This document shows positions 13,512 to 20,632 of a stretch of 26,990 bases of DNA, in pieces. Position 1 is the stretch's first letter; each line of letters begins with the position of its first letter. This DNA is from an uncultured Bacilli bacterium (GTDB lineage Bacteria; Bacillota_I; Bacilli_A; RF39; UBA660). Location of the stretch: contig CAKOOQ010000017.1 in NCBI GenBank assembly GCA_934098555.1, forward strand, positions 1-26,990, read 5' to 3'. A model generated the notes under the pieces. That model ran no database searches, was not told where the DNA came from, and saw only the letters and a list, made by a program, of their open reading frames with translations. The position numbers and the translations under genes were made by a program.

Positions 13512-13529
13512 AAAGTAAAATGCTATCAT
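13501..13529 (+). promoter_or_regulatory. Promoter of the rpsL-rpsG-fusA-tuf operon
   Basis: TTGACG, a 17-base spacer ending in TGC, and TATCAT. The -35 lies inside the end of the preceding gene. The resulting leader of about 90 bases contains the hairpin at 13549. Confidence 0.75.
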
Positions 13530-13548
13530 ATTTATGATTTTAAATTGT

Positions 13549-13568
13549 GGTTTTACTCAGGTAAAACC
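13549..13568 (+). promoter_or_regulatory. Perfect hairpin in the rpsL leader
   Basis: GGTTTTAC and GTAAAACC pair perfectly around TCAG. No T-run follows, so it is not a terminator. It could stabilise or regulate the str operon mRNA. Confidence 0.5.
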
Positions 13569-13624
13569 GTATTTAAAAATAAATTTGATACACCAGGATG
13601 TGTGTAAATGGAAAGGAGAAAGTT

Positions 13625-14041
13625 ATGGCTACTATTAACCAACTCGTAAAAAAAGGTAGAGGTAAGAAAACAAGAAAAAGTAAAAGTCCAGTATTAAATG
13701 TTGGATATAATACTCTTGAAAGAAAACAAACAAATACATCAAGTCCTCAAAAACGTGGTGTTTGTACTCGTGTAGGTACAAAAACTCCAAAGAAACCGAA
13801 CTCAGCATTACGTAAATATGCTCGTGTAAGACTTTCAAACGGAAGAGAAGTTGATACTTATATTCCAGGTGAAGGACACAACTTACAAGAACATAGTGTT
13901 GTATTAGTACGTGGTGGACGTGTTAAAGACCTTATCGGTGTACGTTATCATGTAGTTCGTGGAACACTTGATACTCAAGGCGTTCAAAATCGTAAACAAG
14001 GACGTAGTAAATATGGTACAAAAAGACCAAAAACAAAATAA
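13625..14041 (+). CDS. rpsL: Ribosomal protein S12
   Basis: A 138-residue S12 of the 30S decoding centre, the same length as in Bacillus. The loops P-K-K-P-N-S-A-L-R-K (about 55-64) and G-G-R-V-K101-D-L-I104-G are in place. Residue 104 is Ile where nearly all bacteria have Pro, a position where changes alter streptomycin response or fidelity. The start is ATG 13625 with AAAGGAGA just upstream; the open frame from 13598 is not used. First gene of the str operon, 18 bases before rpsG. Confidence 0.96.
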   Translation: MATINQLVKKGRGKKTRKSKSPVLNVGYNTLERKQTNTSSPQKRGVCTRVGTKTPKKPNSALRKYARVRLSNGREVDTYIPGEGHNLQEHSVVLVRGGRVKDLIGVRYHVVRGTLDTQGVQNRKQGRSKYGTKRPKTK

Positions 14042-14059
14042 TAGAAGGAGGAAGTAAAA

Positions 14060-14527
14060 ATGCGTAAAAGAAGAGCAGAAAAAAGAGACGTTTTACCAGA
14101 TTCAATTTATAATTCTAAAGTTGTTACAAAATTAATCAACCAAATTATGCAAGATGGTAAAAAAGGTACAGCTCAAAATATTCTTTACGAAGCCTTTGAT
14201 ATTATTGAAGAAAAAACAGGACGTCCTGCAATCGAAGTATATCAAAGCGCTTTAGAAAACATTACGCCAGCATTAGAGGTTAAATCTCGTCGTGTTGGTG
14301 GAAGTAATTACCAAGTTCCAATTGAAGTTAGTGACGAAAGAGGACAAGCTTTAGCATTAAGATGGCTTGTTAATTACGCTAAAAATAGAAGCGGTAAAGG
14401 TATGGCTTATAAATTAGCTATGGAAATTATCGATGCTTCTAATGGCACTGGTGGTGCTGTTAAAAAACGTGAGGATACTCACAAAATGGCCGAAGCAAAT
14501 AAAGCATTTGCTCATTATAGATGGTAG
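14060..14527 (+). CDS. rpsG: Ribosomal protein S7
   Basis: A 155-residue S7, which nucleates assembly of the 30S head and lines the E site. The M-R-K-R-R-A-E-K-R start, the central R-R-V-G-G-S-N-Y-Q-V-P loop and the H-Y-R-W end are typical. AGAAGGAGG lies ahead of the ATG. It sits between rpsL and fusA as in most bacteria, 11 bases before fusA. Confidence 0.97.
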   Translation: MRKRRAEKRDVLPDSIYNSKVVTKLINQIMQDGKKGTAQNILYEAFDIIEEKTGRPAIEVYQSALENITPALEVKSRRVGGSNYQVPIEVSDERGQALALRWLVNYAKNRSGKGMAYKLAMEIIDASNGTGGAVKKREDTHKMAEANKAFAHYRW

Positions 14528-14538
14528 GAGAGTGAACT

Positions 14539-16614
14539 ATGGCAAGAGATGTCTCAATTGACAAAGTAAGAAACCTTGGTATTATGGCTCACATTGATGC
14601 CGGAAAAACAACGACAACGGAAAGAATTTTATTCCATACAGGTAAAATTCATAAAATTGGTGAAACACATGATGGTGAATCACAAATGGACTGGATGGAC
14701 CAAGAAAAAGAAAGAGGTATCACAATTACTTCAGCGGCAACAACAGCTCTTTGGAAAGGTTATCGTTTAAATATTATCGATACTCCAGGCCACGTAGACT
14801 TTACTGTTGAAGTTTCTCGTAGTTTACGTGTATTAGATGGTGCCGTAGCACTTTTAGATGCTCAAGCGGGTGTTGAACCACAAACTGAAACTGTTTGGCG
14901 TCAAGCTAATGAATTTAAAGTTCCACGTATGATTATGTGTAATAAAATGGGTAAAATGGGTGCCGACTTTGCATACTCATTAAAAACAATTAAAGATCGT
15001 TTAGGTGTTGATACCAAACCGATTGAATGGCCTATTGGTGCCGAAAATGATTTCAATGGCATTATTGATTTAGTTAGTATGAAAGCATATCATTATGACG
15101 GTGGTCAACATGAAGATACTGTAGAAATTGAAATTCCAGCCGATTTAAAAGCTTTAGCTGAACAAAAACACAATGAACTTGTTGAAACTGTTGTTGAGTT
15201 CGACGATGCTATGATGGAAAAATATTTAAATGGCGAAGAATTAACAATTGAGGAAATCAAACATTGTATTCGTGTTGGTACCCTTGAAAATAAATTCTTC
15301 CCAGTATTATGCGCAGATGCATTAGGAAATAAAGGTATTAAGTTACTTTTAGATGCTGTTGTGGATTACATGCCAGCTCCAACAGATATTGAAGCTATTG
15401 ATTGTACAGATTTAAAAACAGGTGCAGATGTTAAACGTCATCCTAGTGATTCTGAACCATTCACAGCTTTAGCATTTAAAATTATGACAGACCCATTTGT
15501 TGGACGTCTTGCGTTCTTCCGTGTATATTCAGGAAAATTAACAAGTGGTTCTTATGTCTTAAACAGTACAAAAGATGTTAAAGAAAGAATTGGCCGTATC
15601 TTACAAATGCATGCTAACCATCGTCAAGAAATTACAGAAGTTTACTGTGGTGAAATTGCTGCGGCTGTAGGTCTTAAAAATACAACAACAGCAGATACAT
15701 TATGTGATGAAAAAAATGCTGTTATTATGAAAGGTATGGAATTCCCATTACCAGTTATTGATGAAGCTATTGAACCAAAATCAAAAGCTGATCAAGAAAA
15801 AATGGCTATTGCTTTACAAAAATTAGCAGAAGAAGACCCAACATTTAAATATAAAACAGATGCAGAAACTGGTCAAACAATCATTAGTGGTATGGGTGAA
15901 TTACACTTAGATATCCTAGTTGATCGTATGAAACGTGAATTTAACGTCGAAGCTAATATTGGCCGTCCTCAAGTTGCTTACCGTGAAACATTAACACAAA
16001 CGGCTGAATGTGAAGGTAAATATATTAAACAATCAGGTGGACGTGGACAATATGGTCATGTTTGGGTACGTTTTGAACCTAACAAAGACAAAGGTTATGA
16101 ATTTGTTGACGCTATCGTTGGTGGTGTTGTTCCTCGTGAATATATTCCAGTAACAGACAAAGGATTGCAAGAAGCAATGGCTGGTGGTATTTTAGCCGGA
16201 TATCCTATGGTTGATGTTAAAGCAACTTTATTTGATGGTTCTTACCATGATGTCGACTCATCAGAAATGGCTTTCAAAATTGCTGCTAGTATGGCTTTAA
16301 AAGAAGCTAAAAATAAATGTAAACCTGTCTTACTTGAACCTATTATGAAAGTAAGTGTTACAGTACCAGATGAATACATGGGTAATGTAATGGGTGATTT
16401 AACAAGCCGTCGTGGTCGTCCTTTAGGACAAGAATCACGTGGTAATGCACTACAAATTACAGCAATGGTTCCTCTTGCAGAAATGTTTGGTTATGCCACT
16501 ACTTTACGTAGTAATACACAAGGTCGTGGAAACTTCGTTATGGAACTTGATCATTACGAAGAAGTACCAAAATCTATTTCTGAAGAAATCATTAAGAAAA
16601 ATAGTGCTAACTAA
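14539..16614 (+). CDS. fusA: Elongation factor G with altered G4 motif
   Basis: A 691-residue EF-G, the GTPase that drives ribosomal translocation, full length with all five domains. G1 is A-H-I-D-A-G-K-T (17-24), switch I has R-G-I-T-I-T, and G3 is D81-T-P-G-H85. G4, normally N-K-x-D for guanine recognition, reads N135-K-M-G138 (codons AAT AAA ATG GGT), then K-M-G-A-D-F as usual. The rest, including domain IV with G-G-R-G-Q-Y-G-H-V, is normal. AGGAG lies 6 bases before the ATG. The Asp-to-Gly change is the only striking departure; it could be real or a single-base error (GAT or GAC to GGT needs one or two changes). Confidence 0.97.
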   Translation: MARDVSIDKVRNLGIMAHIDAGKTTTTERILFHTGKIHKIGETHDGESQMDWMDQEKERGITITSAATTALWKGYRLNIIDTPGHVDFTVEVSRSLRVLDGAVALLDAQAGVEPQTETVWRQANEFKVPRMIMCNKMGKMGADFAYSLKTIKDRLGVDTKPIEWPIGAENDFNGIIDLVSMKAYHYDGGQHEDTVEIEIPADLKALAEQKHNELVETVVEFDDAMMEKYLNGEELTIEEIKHCIRVGTLENKFFPVLCADALGNKGIKLLLDAVVDYMPAPTDIEAIDCTDLKTGADVKRHPSDSEPFTALAFKIMTDPFVGRLAFFRVYSGKLTSGSYVLNSTKDVKERIGRILQMHANHRQEITEVYCGEIAAAVGLKNTTTADTLCDEKNAVIMKGMEFPLPVIDEAIEPKSKADQEKMAIALQKLAEEDPTFKYKTDAETGQTIISGMGELHLDILVDRMKREFNVEANIGRPQVAYRETLTQTAECEGKYIKQSGGRGQYGHVWVRFEPNKDKGYEFVDAIVGGVVPREYIPVTDKGLQEAMAGGILAGYPMVDVKATLFDGSYHDVDSSEMAFKIAASMALKEAKNKCKPVLLEPIMKVSVTVPDEYMGNVMGDLTSRRGRPLGQESRGNALQITAMVPLAEMFGYATTLRSNTQGRGNFVMELDHYEEVPKSISEEIIKKNSAN

Positions 16615-16622
16615 AAATAATA

Positions 16623-16639
16623 CTTGAATTTAATTCAAG
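16623..16639 (+). repeat. Perfect palindrome between fusA and tuf
   Basis: CTTGAAT pairs with ATTCAAG around three bases. No T-run follows, so it should allow read-through into tuf, perhaps as an mRNA processing or stability site. No separate tuf promoter is evident. Confidence 0.5.
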
Positions 16640-16681
16640 CATTAGATAAAATAGAAGAGATGAAAGGAAGAAAAAAATATT

Positions 16682-17848
16682 ATGGCAAAAGAAAAATTTG
16701 ATCGTTCAAAAGTGCATGTTAATATTGGTACAATTGGTCACGTTGACCATGGTAAAACAACATTAACTGCTGCTATTACTAAATTATTTGGTAACTTTGT
16801 TGCATATGAAGATATCGACAAAGCTCCAGAAGAAAGAGAAAGAGGTATTACTATTAATACTTCTCACGTTGAGTATCAAACTGAAAAACGTCATTATGCT
16901 CACGTAGACTGCCCAGGCCATGCTGACTATGTTAAAAACATGATTACTGGTGCTGCTCAAATGGATGGTGCTATCCTTGTAGTTTCTGCTGCAGATGGAC
17001 CTATGCCACAAACAAGAGAGCATATCTTATTATCTCGTCAAGTTGGTGTTCCTAAAATTGTTGTTTACATGAACAAATGTGACCAAGTTGATGATCCTGA
17101 ATTATTAGACTTAGTAGAAATGGAAATTCGTGAATTATTAGGCGAATATGGTTATGATAGTGAATGTCCAATCATTCGTGGTTCTGCATTAAAAGCTCTT
17201 GAAGGAGACCCTGCTGCTGAACAATCTATTCGTGACTTAATGAAAGCTGTTGACGAATATATTCCAGATCCTGTTCGTGAAACTGACAAACCATTCTTAA
17301 TGAGTATTGAAGATGTATTCACAATTTCAGGACGTGGTACTGTTGTTACAGGACGTGTTGAACGTGGTGTATTAAATCTTAACGACGAAGTTGAAATTGT
17401 AGGTTTAAAACCAACAAGAAAAACGGTTGTTACAGGTATTGAAATGTTCAGAAAATCACTTGACTTTGCTCAAGCAGGTGACAATGCTGGTGTATTATTA
17501 CGTGGTATTGCTCGTGAAGATGTTGAACGTGGACAAGTTCTTGCTAAACCAGGAAGTGTTACACCTCATCATAAATTCAAAGCTAGCGTTTACGTATTAA
17601 CTAAAGAAGAAGGCGGACGTCATACTCCATTCTTCTCAAATTACAGACCACAATTCTATTTCCGTACTACTGACGTAACTGGTGTTATCGAGTTACCAGA
17701 AGGCGTTGAAATGGTTATGCCTGGTGATAACGTAGATATGACTGTTGAATTAATTGCTCCAGTAGCATTAGAAAAAGGTACTAAATTCTCTATCCGTGAA
17801 GGTGGACGTACTGTTGGTGCCGGAGTTGTATCTGAAATCGTTGAATAA
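16682..17848 (+). CDS. tuf: Elongation factor Tu
   Basis: A 388-residue EF-Tu, which carries aminoacyl-tRNA to the ribosome. G1 is G19-H-V-D-H-G-K-T26, switch I has R-G-I-T-I-N-T, G3 is D76-C-P-G-H80 and G4 is N131-K-C-D134. The stretch between A-A-I-T and I-D-K-A-P-E-E is about 11 residues against 16 in E. coli, so the first part of switch I is shortened; the rest aligns without gaps by eye. Domains 2 and 3 are normal (G-R-G-T-V-V-T-G-R, P-H-H-K-F). GAAAGGAAG precedes the ATG. Last gene of the str operon, ending in a strong terminator. Confidence 0.97.
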   Translation: MAKEKFDRSKVHVNIGTIGHVDHGKTTLTAAITKLFGNFVAYEDIDKAPEERERGITINTSHVEYQTEKRHYAHVDCPGHADYVKNMITGAAQMDGAILVVSAADGPMPQTREHILLSRQVGVPKIVVYMNKCDQVDDPELLDLVEMEIRELLGEYGYDSECPIIRGSALKALEGDPAAEQSIRDLMKAVDEYIPDPVRETDKPFLMSIEDVFTISGRGTVVTGRVERGVLNLNDEVEIVGLKPTRKTVVTGIEMFRKSLDFAQAGDNAGVLLRGIAREDVERGQVLAKPGSVTPHHKFKASVYVLTKEEGGRHTPFFSNYRPQFYFRTTDVTGVIELPEGVEMVMPGDNVDMTVELIAPVALEKGTKFSIREGGRTVGAGVVSEIVE

Positions 17849-17859
17849 TACGATTTTAA

Positions 17860-17888
17860 AAGTACTGATGAATATCAGTGCTTTTTTT
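17860..17888 (+). terminator. Intrinsic terminator of the str operon
   Basis: AAGTACTGAT (17860-17869) pairs with ATCAGTGCTT (17874-17883) around GAAT, with seven T from 17882. Confidence 0.85.
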
Positions 17889-17902
17889 GTCGTTTGGGGG
17901 AC

Positions 17903-17930
17903 TTTACAATTTAAGCATTTGTGATATAAT
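17903..17930 (+). promoter_or_regulatory. Promoter of the femX-like gene and gmk
   Basis: TTTACA, a 16-base spacer ending in TGA, and TATAAT, 26 bases before the ATG. Confidence 0.65.
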
Positions 17931-17956
17931 AAATCTCAACTAAAAGGGGTGATACC

Positions 17957-19228
17957 ATGACCATCCGAGAACTAACAATAGATGAATTTAATAGCTTTGT
18001 ACGTAATAGTCCATTAGGAACACATTATCAAACTTTTAACTATGCACTATTAATGGGAGAAAATGGTTATGAATATGAACTTGTTGGGATGTTTAATGAA
18101 TATAATCAGCTGAAAGCTGCAAGTTTAATTCTCTTTAAATCTTTAAAAATGAATTATAAATATGGTTATGCACCAAAGGGCTTTATTTTAGATTATTTTA
18201 ATCAAGAAATTGTTAGTGAATTTGCCATTCTTTTAAAGAATTATTATAAAAAGAAAAAAGTTGTTTTTATTAAAATTAATCCCGAAGTTGCTATTAGTGA
18301 AATAGACAAATCGACAGGCTTAAAAACTTACAACTGGAATTATGATATTTTAAAAATAATGGAAGCAGCAGGCTTTAAAAAATTAAAAGATAATCTTTAT
18401 TTTGAATCTATTTTGCCACGTTTTAGCGCAGTTGTTTCTTTGAAAAATTATTCACTAAATAATGTTTCTAAAAATACTCGTAATAAAATAAGAAGAGCTC
18501 ATCATAAAGGACTTCATATTGAATTAGCCGAAAAATCAGGTATCGATATTTTGCAAAAATTTATTAAAAATAAACGAACGATTAATGAGTATTATTATAA
18601 AGACTATTACAATGTTTTTAAAAAAGATGATATGATTGACTTATTTTTAGTCAGTATTAATTCCGAAGAATTTTTGATGAATTCTAGAGTTTTATATGAA
18701 AAAGAATTGGAAGTTAATAACCGTTTAGTTAATATGCTAAATCGAGAAAACAATCAACGAAATTTAAACAAAAAAATGGATTCGGACCGGAAAATATTGA
18801 ATTACAAACAAGATGTTAAATTAGCGACGGATTTAAATACAAAAAAGGATAAAATTTACATCGCTGGTGCTTTAGTTGTAAAATATCAAAATCGTATTCA
18901 AATTTTGATAAGTGGTTATGATAAAAAATATAAATCGTTTGATGCCAATTATTATTTACATGATGAAATATTAAAGTATTATCAAAAAAATTATGATTAT
19001 GCCGAATTGAATGGACTAACAGGCGATTTTTCTAAAGAAAACCCTTATTTTGGCTTAAATGAATTTAAAATAGGGTTTAACCCTCGTATTTATGAATATA
19101 TTGGGGAATTTGATTTACCGCTTAATGATAAAAAATATCAAAAGATGCGTTCTAGTGGAGAATTAGCCAAGATATTTAATAAACCAAATCAAAAGATAAA
19201 AAAAGTAAAGGATGAAACACATGATTAA
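17957..19228 (+). CDS. FemAB-family peptidoglycan aminoacyltransferase
   Basis: A 423-residue Fem-type transferase, a cytoplasmic enzyme that adds amino acids from aminoacyl-tRNA to the lipid II stem peptide to build the cross-bridge. Two GNAT-like halves are seen. The first has the Y-Q-T-F-N-Y start and, around residues 173-190, N-T-R-N-K-I-R-R-A-H-H-K-G-L, the family's basic motif. A Lys/Asn/Glu-rich coiled-coil arm follows (about 245-290). The second half has L-N-G-L-T-G-D-F and F-G-L-N-E-F-K-I-G-F. AAAAGGGGTGATACC leads into the ATG. It overlaps gmk by eight bases. Whether it adds Gly, Ala or Ser, and at which position, cannot be told. Its presence is good evidence for a peptidoglycan wall. 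Confidence 0.85.
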   Translation: MTIRELTIDEFNSFVRNSPLGTHYQTFNYALLMGENGYEYELVGMFNEYNQLKAASLILFKSLKMNYKYGYAPKGFILDYFNQEIVSEFAILLKNYYKKKKVVFIKINPEVAISEIDKSTGLKTYNWNYDILKIMEAAGFKKLKDNLYFESILPRFSAVVSLKNYSLNNVSKNTRNKIRRAHHKGLHIELAEKSGIDILQKFIKNKRTINEYYYKDYYNVFKKDDMIDLFLVSINSEEFLMNSRVLYEKELEVNNRLVNMLNRENNQRNLNKKMDSDRKILNYKQDVKLATDLNTKKDKIYIAGALVVKYQNRIQILISGYDKKYKSFDANYYLHDEILKYYQKNYDYAELNGLTGDFSKENPYFGLNEFKIGFNPRIYEYIGEFDLPLNDKKYQKMRSSGELAKIFNKPNQKIKKVKDETHD

Positions 19229-19901
19229 ACAAAAACAAAGTGGTCAGCTTATTATTATTTCAGGTACAACTTGTGCTGGTAAAGGAACGGTTGTAAAAGA
19301 GCTCTTAAAAAGAAATGCCAATTTAGCTGTCTCTATTTCATATACTTCTCGGCCTCAACGAGATGGAGAGATAAATGCTAAGGATTATTTCTTTGTGACT
19401 TCTGAAGAATTTGAGCAGAAAATTGCCCATAATGATTTTTTAGAATACGCTAAAGTCCAATATGGGATGTATTATGGTACTCCTAAAGAAGAAGTAAAAA
19501 AACTTCTCGCTCAAGGAAAAGATGTTATTTTAGAAATAGATGTTCAAGGAGCTAAACAGATTAAAGAAATATTTCCTGAAACAATTTTAATATTTATCAT
19601 GGCTCCAAGCATGAGTGAAGTAAAAAGAAGAATTAAAGCTCGTGGTAAGGAGAATAATAAGCAAATTATCGAGCGTTTTAAAGTAGCCTATAATGAACTT
19701 AATGAAATAAATAAATATAATTATGTCGTTGTAAACGATGAAGTGGAAAATGCCGTTAAAAAAATTGAGGCTATTTTACTTAGTGAAAAATGTCGTGTTG
19801 ATCGTATCGAGGAAATGGCTGTGGAAAATCAAGAAGAAATTATTCATGAATTTTTAATCGATAAAGAATTTGATAACACACCATTTCATATTGCTGAATA
19901 A
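19221..19901 (+). CDS. gmk: Guanylate kinase
   Basis: A 226-residue enzyme that phosphorylates GMP to GDP with ATP. The P-loop is S-G-T-T-C-A-G-K-G-T, a variant of the usual G-P-S-G-x-G-K-G-T. The GMP-binding parts S-Y-T-S-R-P-Q-R-D-G-E, Y-G-M-Y-Y-G-T-P and E-I-D-V-Q-G-A are intact. About 25 residues at the C-terminus exceed the core family length and are acidic. ATG 19221 is preferred to ATG 19212 because AAAGG (19207-19211) is 9 bases before it and directly abuts 19212. It overlaps the FemAB-type gene, so the two are cotranscribed. Confidence 0.93.
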   Translation: MIKQKQSGQLIIISGTTCAGKGTVVKELLKRNANLAVSISYTSRPQRDGEINAKDYFFVTSEEFEQKIAHNDFLEYAKVQYGMYYGTPKEEVKKLLAQGKDVILEIDVQGAKQIKEIFPETILIFIMAPSMSEVKRRIKARGKENNKQIIERFKVAYNELNEINKYNYVVVNDEVENAVKKIEAILLSEKCRVDRIEEMAVENQEEIIHEFLIDKEFDNTPFHIAE

Positions 19902-19924
19902 AACTGCAAAAGAAAGAGAACTTA

Positions 19925-19933
19925 TGCTATAAT
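19925..19933 (+). promoter_or_regulatory. Extended -10 promoter TGCTATAAT
   Basis: TGCTATAAT lies 21 bases before ATG 19955, inside a small CTTA/TAAG dyad. No -35 is seen, the same form as several other promoters here. Confidence 0.55.
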
Positions 19934-19954
19934 AAGCAAAAGAAGGTGTGTAAA

Positions 19955-20602
19955 ATGTATAATGATTATGAGGAAAATAAAGAAAAAAGGCCTAAATTTC
20001 AATTTTTAAGAAATTTATTTCGAAAAAGAACAAAGAGACTATTAACCAATGTTGACCGGTTATTCAGTAAAATTATGTGGATGGATATTGCTTTATCTAT
20101 TTGTTTAACTATTGTTGGTTTGTTATTCTTAGTTTATCCAGATGTTAGTCTTACGGTTATTGGCATTGTTTTTGGTTTATTAATTATCATTATGGGATGT
20201 GTTTTAATTTATACCTATTTAAAAAGAAGAGAAATATCATTATTTCGTTTCAATTTGATTTATGGTATATTGGGTATTATTTTAGGAATTTTAACGCTAA
20301 TTAATCCATTTACTTTTACCCAAGTAATAACTGTCTTTATTGGAATTTGGATATTATATATGGCTGTTATTAAAATTGATTTTGCTATCCGCTTAAAATT
20401 ACTTGAAGAAAAAAGCTGGCTATTTTTGGTTTTAAGTGCTCTACTTGAAATATTTATGAGTATTTTAATTTTTGTAAATCCATTTAGCAACTTAATTATT
20501 ACAGAACTTGCTGGTGCCTATTTTGTTCTATGTGGCATTTTAAATTGCACCGACGCGGTATTAACTAAAAATAGAGCTATTGATTTCTTAGAAAATTTAT
20601 AA
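19955..20602 (+). CDS. HdeD/DUF308-family membrane protein
   Basis: A 215-residue integral membrane protein with a basic cytoplasmic N-terminus (about 1-35) and six membrane segments arranged as three related hairpins. The pattern V-Y-P-D or I-N-P-F / V-N-P-F follows every second helix, the repeat signature of the HdeD (DUF308) family. E. coli HdeD is linked to acid stress at high density; the role in Firmicutes is unknown. ATG 19955 is used rather than GTG 19946 because AAGGTG sits 6-7 bases before it. It ends at a terminator shared with the convergent addA. Confidence 0.8.
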   Translation: MYNDYEENKEKRPKFQFLRNLFRKRTKRLLTNVDRLFSKIMWMDIALSICLTIVGLLFLVYPDVSLTVIGIVFGLLIIIMGCVLIYTYLKRREISLFRFNLIYGILGIILGILTLINPFTFTQVITVFIGIWILYMAVIKIDFAIRLKLLEEKSWLFLVLSALLEIFMSILIFVNPFSNLIITELAGAYFVLCGILNCTDAVLTKNRAIDFLENL

Positions 20603-20603
20603 T

Positions 20604-20632
20604 AAAAAAAGATCACAAGTGGATCTTTTTTT
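20604..20632. terminator. Bidirectional terminator
   Basis: AAAAAAAGATC pairs with GATCTTTTTTT around seven bases, giving a T-run on both strands. It serves the DUF308 gene (+) and addA (-), and its end touches the addA stop codon. Confidence 0.85.

Noticed and set aside
16623..16639. fusA-tuf palindrome as a terminator
   Set aside because: No T-run follows, and tuf lacks its own clear promoter, so read-through is expected.
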